Positions 1 to 8,440 of a stretch of 64,000 bases of DNA are shown piece after piece. Origin of the DNA: Knufia peltigerae (lineage: Eukaryota; Ascomycota; Eurotiomycetes; Chaetothyriales; Trichomeriaceae). Positions within the stretch are counted from its first letter, which is position 1; every line of letters starts with the position of its first letter. Both the position numbers and the translations under genes were made by a program. The notes beneath the pieces are model-generated. The model ran no database searches. It was not told the DNA's origin and saw nothing but the letters and a program-made list of their open reading frames with translations. Location of the stretch: positions 1 through 64,000 of the forward strand of contig JAPDRN010000144.1 in assembly GCA_030247855.1 (NCBI GenBank), read 5' to 3'.

Positions 1-510
1 AAAGAACCAGCCCAGCCACCACCAGCGCCACGCGGGCCCCAGCAGCAGGTGGCGCAGCAGACCGTAATTGGCCAGGGTGATGAACAACACCACCAGCGGG
101 TCGATCTGCGCCTTCTTTGCCTGGAAGGTGAACTGCAGGGCGAACAGCAGCGCCCAACCGGCGTACAGGCCAACCTGGCGTGTCCACAGGCGCCGGCCCA
201 GATCGACCACGCACCACAGCGTGCCGAGTGCGGCGATCAGCGAGGGCAACAGGAATGCCACACGCCAGTTGCCGACCACGCTGTACAGCGTGGCCTGCCA
301 CCACATCAGCATCGGCGGCTTGTCCGAGTACAGCTCCAGCCCACGATGCGGGAACAGCCAATCGCCGCTGTCCACCATCTGCTTGGCGACCAGGGCGAAG
401 CGCGGTTCGTCCGAGGGCCAGGGATCGCGTAGTCCCAGGCCGGCACCCAACACCAGCAGGGCCATCACAACGAACAGCCACGTCTGGCGTAACGCACGGG
501 TTTTCAGCAT
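1..510 (-). CDS. ArnT-like membrane glycosyltransferase (N-terminal part; runs off the left edge)
   Basis: Reading leftward from an ATG at 508-510, an open frame of 170 codons continues past base 1, so only the N-terminal part is present. The first residues form a hydrophobic helix, followed by WPSDEPRFALVAKQM, which matches the acidic D-E motif in the first periplasmic loop of the PMT/ArnT family. Further hydrophobic stretches follow. Family members move a sugar from a polyprenyl phosphate carrier to lipid A or protein at the outer face of the inner membrane. The gene starts 22 bp after the rsmB stop on the same strand. The sugar and acceptor cannot be told from this fragment. Confidence 0.75.
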   Translation of the reverse strand, partial: MLKTRALRQTWLFVVMALLVLGAGLGLRDPWPSDEPRFALVAKQMVDSGDWLFPHRGLELYSDKPPMLMWWQATLYSVVGNWRVAFLLPSLIAALGTLWCVVDLGRRLWTRQVGLYAGWALLFALQFTFQAKKAQIDPLVVLFITLANYGLLRHLLLGPAWRWWWLGWFF

Positions 511-532
511 GGGGGCTCGGACAGCGGTTGGG

Positions 533-1864
533 TCAGCCCTTTTTTAGCAGACGCGCGTAGAAAAATCCGTCAGCATCGTTTTCACCGGGCAGGCGCTGGC
601 GCGCGATACCGTCACAGTCCAGACCAAATGCGTCATCCAGCGCGACCGCTTCCGCATCCGCGTGCCACTTCAGGAAGCCCTTTACCTGATCGACGTTCTC
701 CGCGCGCAGGATCGAGCAGGTGGCATACAGCAGTGCACCACCGGGGCGCAGCATCGACCAGCAGGCTTCCAGCAACCGGGCCTGGATGCCGACGAGGGCA
801 TCGATGTCCTCCGCACGGCGATGGAACATCACGTCCGGCTGCCGACGGATGACGCCGGTGGCCGAGCACGGTGCATCCAGCAGGATCGCGTCGAACGGAA
901 CGCCGTCCCACCATGCCCCCGGATCGCTGGCATCGGCCACCAGGACCTCGGCACCTTCGCCCACACCGGTGCGGGTGAACGTATCCTTGGCGCGCGCCAG
1001 GCGACGGGCGTCGATATCCAGCGCCAGCAATCGCAGACTGGGGTCGCGCTCAAGCAGGTGCGCGGCCTTGCCACCCGGGGCGGCACACACGTCGAGCACA
1101 CGGCTGCCGGCCGGCGGCGCCAGCGCGTCGGCAGCACATTGTGCCGACAGATCCTGCACCGACAGCACACCTTCGCCGAAGCCGGGCAACTGGTTCACCG
1201 GAACCGGCGCGGCCAGTCGCAACGCATCGGCGCTCAGCGGGCTGGCTTCGGCGGCAATGCCCGCCTCGGCCAGGGCCGCCATCACCTTGTCGCGCCCGCC
1301 CTGCTGGCGGTTGGCACGCAGCCACAACGGCGCCGGCTGCAGGCTGGCAGCGAAGATCGCCTCGGCCTGTGCCGGCCAGTCGCGCTCGACGGCCTCGGCC
1401 AGCCAGAGCGGAAATGCGTCGCGTGCCGGCTGTTCGGGGAAGCCCTCGCGCTGGGCCCGGCGCAGGATCGCGTTGACCAGGCCCGCCTGGCGTTCACGGC
1501 CAAGTGCGCGTGCGGCATCGACCGTGGCCGACAGCGCCGCATGGGCCGGCAGTTCCAGCACGTCCAGCTGGGCGAAGCCCACCATCAGCAGCGTGCGCAG
1601 GTCGGCATCGCGTGCGGACAGCGGCTTCTGCATCCACCCCTGCAGGGCGGCGTCATAGGTGCTGCGACGGCGCAGCACCGCAAAGCACAGCGCTTCAAGC
1701 AGGGCACGATCGCGGGTGTCGGCCAGTTTGGGCAGCGCCCAGGCCAGCTCCGCCTTGAGCGAACGACCGCGAGTGAACACCTGCGCCAGCACGCGCGCCG
1801 CCAGCATGCGGGTGGCCGCGCCCGGCGCCGCCTTGGCGATGGAAAAATCGTTTGCCTTGCTCAC
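533..1864 (-). CDS. rsmB: 16S rRNA (cytosine-967-C5)-methyltransferase RsmB
   Basis: The protein has 443 residues and a GTG start, three bases after the fmt stop. The N-terminal ~150 residues are the NusB-like RNA-binding domain. The C-terminal half is a Rossmann methyltransferase domain with the SAM loop CAAPGGK (C260-K266), the DAPC motif (C333) and the ATC motif (C383). In this family the second cysteine attacks cytosine C6 and the first releases the product. It modifies C967 of 16S rRNA. Length is close to the E. coli enzyme (429). It lies in the order def-fmt-rsmB-glycosyltransferase, all reading leftward, and is probably cotranscribed with fmt. Confidence 0.95.
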   Translation of the reverse strand: MSKANDFSIAKAAPGAATRMLAARVLAQVFTRGRSLKAELAWALPKLADTRDRALLEALCFAVLRRRSTYDAALQGWMQKPLSARDADLRTLLMVGFAQLDVLELPAHAALSATVDAARALGRERQAGLVNAILRRAQREGFPEQPARDAFPLWLAEAVERDWPAQAEAIFAASLQPAPLWLRANRQQGGRDKVMAALAEAGIAAEASPLSADALRLAAPVPVNQLPGFGEGVLSVQDLSAQCAADALAPPAGSRVLDVCAAPGGKAAHLLERDPSLRLLALDIDARRLARAKDTFTRTGVGEGAEVLVADASDPGAWWDGVPFDAILLDAPCSATGVIRRQPDVMFHRRAEDIDALVGIQARLLEACWSMLRPGGALLYATCSILRAENVDQVKGFLKWHADAEAVALDDAFGLDCDGIARQRLPGENDADGFFYARLLKKG

Positions 1865-1867
1865 CCG

Positions 1868-2791
1868 TCAGACCCCCACGCGCAGGTCACGGCGGGCATT
1901 GAGGTAGTCGGCGGCAGTGATCGCCTTGCCGCCTTCCCGCTGCAGCACGCGCAGGCGCAGCGCGCCCTGCCCGCAGGCGATGTCGATGCCCTCGCGGCCA
2001 GCGGCCAGCACCGTGCCCGGCGCTTGGCCATGCGCCGCATCCAGCGCCACCGCGCCGTGGATGCGCACGCGCTCACCGGCCAGCAATGCCTCGGCAATCG
2101 GCCACGGATTGAACGCACGTACCGTGCGCGCCAGCGCTTCGGCGTCCTGCGCCCAGTCCAGTTTTGCCTCGGCCTTGTCCAGCTTGTGCGCATAGGTCAC
2201 GCCCTGCTCGGGCTGCGGCCGTGCGATCGGCTTGATACCAGCGCGCAGCAGGCCCAGCCCATCGGACAGCACCTGCGCGCCGAGCTCGGCCAGCTTGTCG
2301 TGCAGCTGGCCACCGGTATCGGTGGCGGCGATCTGCAGCTCCTGGTGCAGCAACACCGGGCCCGTATCCAGGCCGGCTTCCATCTGCATCAGGCAGATGC
2401 CGGTCTTCTCGTCACCGGCCTGGATGGCACGCTGGATCGGTGCGGCGCCGCGCCAGCGCGGCAGCAGCGAACCATGCACGTTCCAGCAACCGTGGGTCGG
2501 GATGGTCAGCACCGCCCTGGGCAGGATCAGGCCGTAGGCCACCACCACCATCAGGTCCGGCTGCAGGTCACGCAGCAGTTGCTGGGCCGCCTCGTCCTTC
2601 AGCGTTTCCGGCTGGTGCACGGGGATGCCGCGGGCGACCGCTTCCAGCTTGACCGGCGAAGGCGCCAGCCCACGGCCGCGACCGGCCGGGCGATCAGGCT
2701 GCGTATAGACAGCCACCACCTCGTGATGACGCGCGGCCGCGCGCAGCGACGACACCGCGAATTCCGGCGTACCGGCAAAGACAATCCTCAT
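1868..2791 (-). CDS. fmt: Methionyl-tRNA formyltransferase
   Basis: This 307-residue enzyme formylates initiator Met-tRNA with 10-formyltetrahydrofolate. The start chosen is the ATG at 2789-2791, giving MRIVFAGTPEFA, the usual family N-terminus; a longer frame reaches 2854 but would run through a terminator hairpin. The catalytic triad is present as N104, H106 (in NVHGSLLPRWRG) and D142 (in GLDTGP), spaced as in E. coli. The C-terminal tRNA-binding OB-like domain fills residues ~205-307. The gene is followed by rsmB with a 3-bp gap. A U-rich terminator hairpin lies 33 bp upstream, between it and def. Confidence 0.96.
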   Translation of the reverse strand: MRIVFAGTPEFAVSSLRAAARHHEVVAVYTQPDRPAGRGRGLAPSPVKLEAVARGIPVHQPETLKDEAAQQLLRDLQPDLMVVVAYGLILPRAVLTIPTHGCWNVHGSLLPRWRGAAPIQRAIQAGDEKTGICLMQMEAGLDTGPVLLHQELQIAATDTGGQLHDKLAELGAQVLSDGLGLLRAGIKPIARPQPEQGVTYAHKLDKAEAKLDWAQDAEALARTVRAFNPWPIAEALLAGERVRIHGAVALDAAHGQAPGTVLAAGREGIDIACGQGALRLRVLQREGGKAITAADYLNARRDLRVGV

Positions 2792-2824
2792 GGCAACCCC
2801 ACTTGCAGGATGAAATCGTGCAGG

Positions 2825-2852
2825 AAAAAAAACGGCGCCGTCGGCCGGCGCC
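2825..2852 (-). terminator. Intrinsic terminator between def and fmt
   Basis: On the minus strand GGCGCCG pairs with CGGCGCC (2846-2852 and 2834-2840, 5-nt loop) and is followed by G and eight U residues (2825-2832). It lies after def and only 33 bp before the fmt start codon, so it can end or attenuate def transcripts before fmt. Confidence 0.8.
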
Positions 2853-2912
2853 ATGCAGCCCGCGCGTCACGCGCAGGCGAGGGCCACCCGGACGGGCGGC
2901 CCGAAGCAGCGA

Positions 2913-3425
2913 TCACGCCACGTGCTTGCGCTGTTTGGCCAGCTTCTTGCGGACCATCTCGCGCTTCAGCGGCGACAGGTAATCGATGAACAGCTTGCCG
3001 TCCAGATGGTCCATCTCGTGCTGCACGCAGACCGCCAGCAGGCCATCGGTGGTCAGTTCCTGCGGCTGCCCCTGGCGGTCCAGGAACTTGACGGTGATGG
3101 TGTCGGCACGGGTCACGTCAGCGAAGATGCCGGGCACCGACAGGCAACCTTCCTGGTACACCTGGCCCCCGTCCTTGGCGACGATTTCCGGGTTGATGAA
3201 CACGCGCGGCTCGTTCTTTTCTTCGCTCACGTCGATGACCATGAAGCGCTGGTGCACATCCACCTGGCTGGCAGCCAGGCCGATGCCGGGGGCGTCGTAC
3301 ATGGTCTCGAACATGTTGTCGAGCAGCTCCTGGAACGCCGGCGTGGTCACTTCGGCGGCATCGATCAACGCAGCCTTGGTACGCAGGCGCGGATCGGGGA
3401 ACTCAAGGATGGGGAGTAAAGCCAT
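2913..3425 (-). CDS. def: Peptide deformylase
   Basis: The 170-residue metalloenzyme removes the N-formyl group from new proteins. All three family motifs are intact: GIGLAASQ (47-54), EGCLSVP with metal ligand C94, and QHEMDHLDG with H136, E137 and H140. The start is the ATG at 3423-3425; upstream in-frame codons overlap the divergent promoter region and have no family counterpart. It is divergent from the LysM gene at 3555 and sits upstream of fmt, the functional partner that adds the formyl group, but with a terminator hairpin between the two. Confidence 0.96.
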   Translation of the reverse strand: MALLPILEFPDPRLRTKAALIDAAEVTTPAFQELLDNMFETMYDAPGIGLAASQVDVHQRFMVIDVSEEKNEPRVFINPEIVAKDGGQVYQEGCLSVPGIFADVTRADTITVKFLDRQGQPQELTTDGLLAVCVQHEMDHLDGKLFIDYLSPLKREMVRKKLAKQRKHVA

Positions 3426-3488
3426 GGCAGTTTCCGGGGGGTGGGGCCGGGGTACGCCGGCATACGTCGCAGATTCTAGCTCCAACGC

Positions 3489-3519
3489 TTGCCTTGCGCC
3501 CCGGTTTCTGGACTATAGT
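3489..3519 (+). promoter_or_regulatory. Possible sigma-70 promoter for the LysM gene
   Basis: A TTGCCT (3489-3494) and a TATAGT (3514-3519) are separated by 19 bp, 36 bp upstream of the LysM start. The -10 is good, but the spacer is longer than ideal, so this is tentative. Confidence 0.4.
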
Positions 3520-3554
3520 GCGCGGACCTGTTGGGGAATCAGGGCTTCACACCT

Positions 3555-4682
3555 ATGTTGCTTCGTTTTCGTACGGTCGTCGCCGCGGCGATGCTGACCG
3601 TGGCTGCCTATGCTACCGCCGTGGAAGTGAATGGCGGGCACCCGGACACCTATGTGGTCCGCAAAGGGGACACCCTGTGGGACATCGCAGGACGATTCCT
3701 GCAGAAACCATGGCTGTGGCCGGAGATCTGGCAGGCCAATCCACAGGTCGCCAATCCACACCTGATCTATCCCGGTGACGTCCTCAGCCTGGCCTACCTG
3801 GACCGTGTAACGGCCCAGCCCGGTCCGCGCCAGGAAGCCCCGGTCACCGGCGTGCCGCTGGCACAGGTGGAACCGTTCCTGAAACAGCTCAGCGTGGTCG
3901 ACAGCATCGAGCAGCTGCCGTACGTGGTCGCGCTGGAGGACAACCGCCTGCGTGCCACCGGTGGGCAGACCGCCTATGTGCGCCTGGCCGACGCCCAGAC
4001 CGGCCAGCGCTGGGCCGTGGTCCGCCCGACCGTGCGCTACGCCCAGCCCAAGCCAACCGAGGACCTGACCGCCAACGGCGATGTCACCCCCGGCAGCGGC
4101 AACCTCTGGAAGGCTTTCAGCGCGCCCAACCACCGCCGCGGCATTCTGGGGTACGAGCTGGCACAGGTCGGCACCGGCACCATCGCCAAGGTGGCCGGCG
4201 GCAAGACCGAAGCGTCGACCCTGGTACTGGACAATGCCAGTGGCGGCCGTGAAGTGCGTGCCGGCGACCGCTTGGTACCGGTCGAGGCCACGCCGTACGA
4301 CCTGCAGTTCTTCCCGCATGTGCCCGCAGCCGGTGTGGAAGGCGTGGACGTGCGAGTACTGGCGGTCACCGACATGTTCAACGCCGGCGGCCCGCGCGAT
4401 GTGATCGCGATTTCCGCTGGCCGCGCCCAGGGCGTGGACAACGGCACCGTGTTCTCGCTGTGGCGCCAGGGCAGCCACGTGGCGCACCGGATGAAGTTCC
4501 CGGGGTCCTCGCGCATGGACGACTCGACCAGCACGGGCGCCGGCCGGGTCAGCCTGCCGGATGAGTACGCCGCGCATGCCATGGTCTTCCGCACCTTCGA
4601 CAACGTCAGCTATGCGTTGGTGATGCAGGGCGTGAAGCCGGTGCGTGTGGGCTACAGCGCGCTGCATCCGGACGCGAAATGA
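3555..4682 (+). CDS. LysM-domain peptidoglycan-binding protein
   Basis: A 375-residue secreted protein. The start is the ATG at 3555; a TTG at 3531 in the same frame lies too close to the proposed promoter. Residues 1-22 form a signal peptide. A LysM domain follows (about 33-80: TYVVRKGDTLWDIAGRFL, then ANPHLIYPGDVL), which binds N-acetylglucosamine in peptidoglycan. The remaining ~290 residues are a conserved region without a name I recognise. In xanthomonads and other gammaproteobacteria this gene typically precedes dprA. It ends in a clear terminator. A cell-wall role is inferred from the LysM domain only. Confidence 0.85.
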   Translation: MLLRFRTVVAAAMLTVAAYATAVEVNGGHPDTYVVRKGDTLWDIAGRFLQKPWLWPEIWQANPQVANPHLIYPGDVLSLAYLDRVTAQPGPRQEAPVTGVPLAQVEPFLKQLSVVDSIEQLPYVVALEDNRLRATGGQTAYVRLADAQTGQRWAVVRPTVRYAQPKPTEDLTANGDVTPGSGNLWKAFSAPNHRRGILGYELAQVGTGTIAKVAGGKTEASTLVLDNASGGREVRAGDRLVPVEATPYDLQFFPHVPAAGVEGVDVRVLAVTDMFNAGGPRDVIAISAGRAQGVDNGTVFSLWRQGSHVAHRMKFPGSSRMDDSTSTGAGRVSLPDEYAAHAMVFRTFDNVSYALVMQGVKPVRVGYSALHPDAK

Positions 4683-4768
4683 TCCGGCGCCGGGCCCCGC
4701 CCGGCCTCGGCAGATGGCGCCGGCCGCATCGGCCGGCAACCTCCGGGATACTCTGACAGCAATACGCG

Positions 4769-4796
4769 AAGGCGCCCTAGGGCGCCTTTGTTGTGT
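4769..4796 (+). terminator. Intrinsic terminator after the LysM gene
   Basis: Perfect self-complementary AAGGCGCCCTAGGGCGCCTT (4769-4788) followed by TGTTGTGT. It lies between the LysM stop and the dprA start, only 26 bp before dprA. Confidence 0.75.
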
Positions 4797-4814
4797 GGGG
4801 CCGATAGTCGGGGG

Positions 4815-5942
4815 ATGACAGAGCATGGACTTGAGGCGCTGCTGCGCCTGATGATCGCGGGTGGTTCCCTGGCACCCAGGCGCACCCTGTTGCAGACCAC
4901 CGGCAATGCGGACGCGGCGTTGGCGCTGGGCGTTGCAGGCTGGCGGGCCCACGGCTGCACGCCGGAACAGTGCGCTGCGCTGGAGCGTCCCGATACCCGC
5001 GCCCTCGCGCTTGCGCAGCGCTGGCTGCAGCAGCCTGATCATCATCTGCTGGCCTGCAACGATCCCGCCTTCCCGCCCCTCCTGCTCGACGCACCCAATC
5101 CGCCCTTGGCGCTGTTCGTTGCCGGGGATCCAACCATCGCCTGGCGTCCTGCGGTGGCCCTGGTCGGCAGCCGTTCACCCACCCCCGCCGGCCGTGCCCT
5201 GGCCGCCCGGTTTGCCACCTGCTTCGTCGAGGCAGGGCTGGCGGTGACCAGTGGGTTGGCGTCAGGCATCGATGCAGCTGCCCACCAGGCGGCGCTGGAC
5301 GCAGGCGGCTGCACGCTCGCGGTGATAGGCACTGGCCCAGACCGCGCCTATCCCACCAGCCATACCCGCCTGCAGGCAACAATCGCTACCGAAGGTGCAG
5401 TGCTCAGCGAGTACCTGCCAGGCACGCCCGCACGGCCGGGCCACTTCCCCGCGCGCAACCGGCTGGTGGCCGGGCTGGCCCTGGCCACGGTGGTGGTCGA
5501 GGCCGCACAACGCTCGGGCGCCCTGATCACCGCCCGGCTGGCGGCCGAAGCAGGCCGCGAGGTCTGCGCGATACCCGGTTCGGTGCTCAATCCGCGCGCC
5601 GCCGGCTGCCACCGGCTCATCCGTGAAGGGGTTGCCCTGGTCGAACGCCCCGAAGAAGTGCTGGAACTGCTGGCCCCGGCACTGCGTCACCAGCTTCCGG
5701 GCTTGCAAACCCGGCTTGCCACCCCCACTGAACAGGCAGCGCCGGCGGACCTGCCGGCATGCTGGGCGAACGACGCTGACTACCAGAGCTTGTGGCGGGC
5801 GCTGGGGCATGACCCAATCAGTATGGATTCACTGATCACGCACTGTGGATTGACGGCGTCGGAGGTGTCCTCCATGCTGCTGGCCATGGAACTTGCGGGG
5901 ATCGTGGTGTGCGTACACGGCCGCTACTGTCGACGTCCCTAG
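4815..5942 (+). CDS. dprA: DNA-processing protein DprA (Smf)
   Basis: The 375-residue protein loads RecA on incoming single-stranded DNA in natural transformation. The start is the ATG at 4815 (MTEHGLEALLRLMIAGG); the longer frame to 4788 overlaps the terminator. An N-terminal helical segment is followed by the extended Rossmann fold, seen as VALVGSRSPTPAGRALA and later GTGPDRAYP, FPARNRLVAGLA and SGALITARLAAE. The last ~60 residues form the winged-helix (DprA_WH) domain. The order dprA-smg-topA is widely conserved in gammaproteobacteria. All typical motifs are intact, so the strain may be competent, but that is inference. Confidence 0.95.
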   Translation: MTEHGLEALLRLMIAGGSLAPRRTLLQTTGNADAALALGVAGWRAHGCTPEQCAALERPDTRALALAQRWLQQPDHHLLACNDPAFPPLLLDAPNPPLALFVAGDPTIAWRPAVALVGSRSPTPAGRALAARFATCFVEAGLAVTSGLASGIDAAAHQAALDAGGCTLAVIGTGPDRAYPTSHTRLQATIATEGAVLSEYLPGTPARPGHFPARNRLVAGLALATVVVEAAQRSGALITARLAAEAGREVCAIPGSVLNPRAAGCHRLIREGVALVERPEEVLELLAPALRHQLPGLQTRLATPTEQAAPADLPACWANDADYQSLWRALGHDPISMDSLITHCGLTASEVSSMLLAMELAGIVVCVHGRYCRRP

Positions 5943-5985
5943 TTTCTTCACCTCCACAGCGTCGCGCGACGCAGGCCGAGGGGCA

Positions 5986-6459
5986 ATGAAAGAGAGCATC
6001 CTGGATGTACTGTTGTACCTGTTTGAACACTATTTCAGCGAAGATGCGGACCTGATCCGTGACCGCGACTCACTGCAGAATGGCCTGATCCAGGCCGGTT
6101 TCAGCCCCACTGAGATCAACAAGGCATTCGAATGGCTCGATGCCCTGGCAGCGCAGCGCCCAAGCGCGGCCCAGGCCCGGGTCGATGGCCCGGTGCGCAT
6201 CTATCACGGCCCGGAGCTGGACAAGCTTGACGTGGAATGCCGTGGTTTCCTGCTGTACCTGGAACAGCACGGCATCCTGGATGCCGGCCAGCGCGAGCTG
6301 GTGCTGGACCGGGCAATGGCCCTGGACCAGGACGAACTGGACCTGGACGACCTGAAATGGGTGGTGCTGATGGTGCTGTTCAACCAGCCCGGCGCCGAGG
6401 CGGCCTACGCCTGGATGGAAACGCAGATGTTCGTGGACGAGCCAGAACCCCTGCACTGA
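5986..6459 (+). CDS. smg: Smg family protein (DUF494)
   Basis: A 157-residue acidic protein that begins MKESILDVLLYLFEHYF, the family's usual N-terminus, so the ATG at 5986 is preferred to an upstream in-frame codon at 5893 that overlaps dprA. The family is known mainly from its fixed place between dprA and topA; no biochemical role is established. It is predicted to be cytosolic and mostly helical, with an acidic stretch (ALDQDELDLDDLKWVVLMVLF) near residue 125. It starts 43 bp after dprA and is probably cotranscribed with it. Confidence 0.93.
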   Translation: MKESILDVLLYLFEHYFSEDADLIRDRDSLQNGLIQAGFSPTEINKAFEWLDALAAQRPSAAQARVDGPVRIYHGPELDKLDVECRGFLLYLEQHGILDAGQRELVLDRAMALDQDELDLDDLKWVVLMVLFNQPGAEAAYAWMETQMFVDEPEPLH

Positions 6460-6499
6460 CCGTACACTTGGGGGCCGTGCGCATTCAGGAGCGTCCCCC

Positions 6500-7240
6500 G
6501 TGAGTGAGTGGTTCCATGCCGAAGGCAACCGCCAGCAAGGCCCGTTGCCCTCGGAACAGTTGATCGAGCTGTTCCGTAGCAACCAGATCACTCTGGACAC
6601 ACTGGTCTGGCGCGACGGCTTGCCGCAATGGCAGCCGTTGCGCAACGTGGTCGACGAACTGGGCCTGATCGTGCCCGCTGTTGATGCAGCCGCCACTGTC
6701 GCTGTGGCGCCGCCACCTCCTGCCGCTCCCCTGCCGCCGACCCTGCCACCTGCCTCGCCCTACGCGACCACGCCGATGGATGCTGCACCGGCCGCGAAGA
6801 AGGGCCTGTCCGGTTGCGCATTGACCGCCATCATCGGCGGCGTTGCATTGCTGGTGGTGGTGCCGATCCTGGCCATCCTGGCAGCCATCGCCCTGCCGGC
6901 CTACAACGACTACACCATCAAGGCCAAGGTCGCTGGCGCGATCACGGCGCTGCAGCCGCTGAAGGACAAGGTCCAGCATTTCGCCGATGACCAGGGCCGT
7001 TGCCCGGGCGCCAACGACGCCGGCTTCCCGGCGGCGGACGAATTCGCAGGCCAGGGCCTGTCGGCCGTGCATATCGGCCGCTTCAACAACGGTCACTGCG
7101 GCATCGAAGCAACGCTGGCGGTTCCGGGCAAGAGCCAGGATGGCGACCTGCTGTGGCTCGAGTACGACCGTGACAGCGGACGCTGGGAATGCAGCGGCGA
7201 AAGCGACGACAAGTATCTGCCCACGCAATGCCGCGGCTGA
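6500..7240 (+). CDS. GYF_2-domain protein fused to a type IV pilin-like region
   Basis: 246 residues with a GTG start at 6500 preceded by AGGAG. Residues 1-55 (SEWFHAEGNRQQGPLPSEQL...) are a GYF_2 (DUF4339) domain with the W-W pattern. A proline-rich linker (~70-95) follows. Then comes a hydrophobic helix ending ILAAIALPAYNDYTIKAKV (~131-149), which is the pilin alpha-1 core. The C-terminal domain has cysteines placed as in the PilA D-loop (WECSG...PTQC). The prepilin-peptidase site GFTLIE is not recognisable; KKGLSGCALTAI stands there instead. The protein is therefore probably an uncleaved membrane protein with a cytosolic GYF head. Function unknown. Confidence 0.8.
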   Translation: MSEWFHAEGNRQQGPLPSEQLIELFRSNQITLDTLVWRDGLPQWQPLRNVVDELGLIVPAVDAAATVAVAPPPPAAPLPPTLPPASPYATTPMDAAPAAKKGLSGCALTAIIGGVALLVVVPILAILAAIALPAYNDYTIKAKVAGAITALQPLKDKVQHFADDQGRCPGANDAGFPAADEFAGQGLSAVHIGRFNNGHCGIEATLAVPGKSQDGDLLWLEYDRDSGRWECSGESDDKYLPTQCRG

Positions 7241-7288
7241 GCCGCGCATCGGGCAACCCACCAAGGACGACCCAACAGGGGACATGCA

Positions 7289-8218
7289 ATGACTGAGTGG
7301 TATTACGCCGAAGGACAGCAACGCCAGGGGCCGCTGGAGGTCACCGAGATCCGCCAGCGTTTCCAGCGCGGCCAGTTGACCCTGGACACCCTGGTCTGGC
7401 GCGAAGGGATGGGACAGTGGGCACCGCTGCGGCAGATGGTGGACGAACTGGGCCTGCAGACCCTGGCCGATGCCAGCACCTCCACCGCCACCGGTGGCTT
7501 CGACCTGCGCAACGACTACGCCGCGATCGACAACGGCACCGCGCCCCTGCCAGGCACCGGCGCCCTCAGCAGCTCGCCGTACACCGCGCCCGGTGCAAGC
7601 GGTGGTGACTATTCGCAGCCCGTGCAGGGCGGCGACGTGGTCTATGCGGGCTTCTGGAAGCGCTTTGCCGCCTACCTGATCGACTATTTCGTCCTGCTGA
7701 TCCCCAGCGGTGTGGTCGGTGGCGTACTGGGCTTCGTGCTCGGCGCCGGCATGGGGGCGACCGGCAGCGGCGAAACAGCGGTGGAAGTGGTCACCCAGCT
7801 GATCAGTGGTCTGGCTGGCCTGGTCATCGCCGCCGCCTACTACGGCTGGTTCCATGCCTCCCGCGGCGGCGCCACCCTCGGCAAGATGGCCATCGGCATC
7901 AAGGTCGTGCGCGGCAACGGCGATCGCCTGACCCTGGGCCGCAGCATCGGCCGCTATTTCGCCACCATCCTCAGTGGTCTGACCCTCTGCATCGGCTACC
8001 TGATGGCCGCCTTCACCGAGCGCAAGCAGGGCCTGCATGACCTGATCTGCGACACCGTGGTGGTCGACCGCTGGGCCTACACCGACCAGCCGCAACTGCA
8101 GCGCCGCGAGCTGGGCACGGTGACCATCGTGGTCCTGGTGCTGGGCGGTCTGCTGATGCTGGCCGGTTTCGCCGCGATCATCTTCGCCGTCGGCGTCATT
8201 GCCAACATGGCGTCGTGA
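7289..8218 (+). CDS. RDD-family membrane protein with N-terminal GYF_2 domain
   Basis: 309 residues. The first ~55 (TEWYYAEGQQRQGPLEV...) are a GYF_2 domain closely similar to that of the preceding gene, including TLDTLVWR and VDELGL, so the two heads are duplicates. A linker leads to an RDD domain beginning FWKRFAAYLIDYFVLL (~123-138), with several membrane helices and the typical GATLGKMAIGIKVV and ERKQGLHDLICDTVVV motifs. A last hydrophobic helix closes the protein. RDD proteins are membrane proteins, some of which act as cation/proton exchangers; the substrate here is unknown. It starts 48 bp after its neighbour and is likely in the same operon. Confidence 0.85.
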   Translation: MTEWYYAEGQQRQGPLEVTEIRQRFQRGQLTLDTLVWREGMGQWAPLRQMVDELGLQTLADASTSTATGGFDLRNDYAAIDNGTAPLPGTGALSSSPYTAPGASGGDYSQPVQGGDVVYAGFWKRFAAYLIDYFVLLIPSGVVGGVLGFVLGAGMGATGSGETAVEVVTQLISGLAGLVIAAAYYGWFHASRGGATLGKMAIGIKVVRGNGDRLTLGRSIGRYFATILSGLTLCIGYLMAAFTERKQGLHDLICDTVVVDRWAYTDQPQLQRRELGTVTIVVLVLGGLLMLAGFAAIIFAVGVIANMAS

Positions 8219-8317
8219 TCGAAGATCGAGGGCCAATGCGCCGTCGCGGACGGCCATCCTCACGCCTCCCTGCTTGACAACGGCAGGCCGGGCGTGATTC
8301 CTCTAATAAGGTGAAAC

Positions 8318-8356
8318 CTGAACGCCCGGCACAGTCCCGGGCGTTCAGTTTATTGA
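8318..8356 (+). terminator. Strong hairpin in the 222-bp gap before topA
   Basis: CTGAACGCCCGG (8318-8329) and CCGGGCGTTCAG (8337-8348) form a perfect 12-bp stem with a 7-nt loop, followed by TTTATTGATTTG. It can end the GYF/RDD operon. A TTGACA (8274-8279) and a TAATAA (8304-8309) lie just upstream, but 24 bp apart is too wide for a normal promoter. The rest of 8219-8440 shows no gene. Confidence 0.7.
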
Positions 8357-8440
8357 TTTGCCCGTGGCCGCTTCACTAATGCGTCCGTTTGCTCCACCCT
8401 AGCGGCCCTTCCCCGCGGCTTACCCACAGACCCTGCTGCC

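Noticed and set aside
662..2989. Very long plus-strand open frame (775 codons) opposite rsmB and fmt
   Set aside because: Shadow of GC-rich codon use. The composition is arginine/glutamine/histidine-rich without any domain, and the minus strand holds well-known genes.
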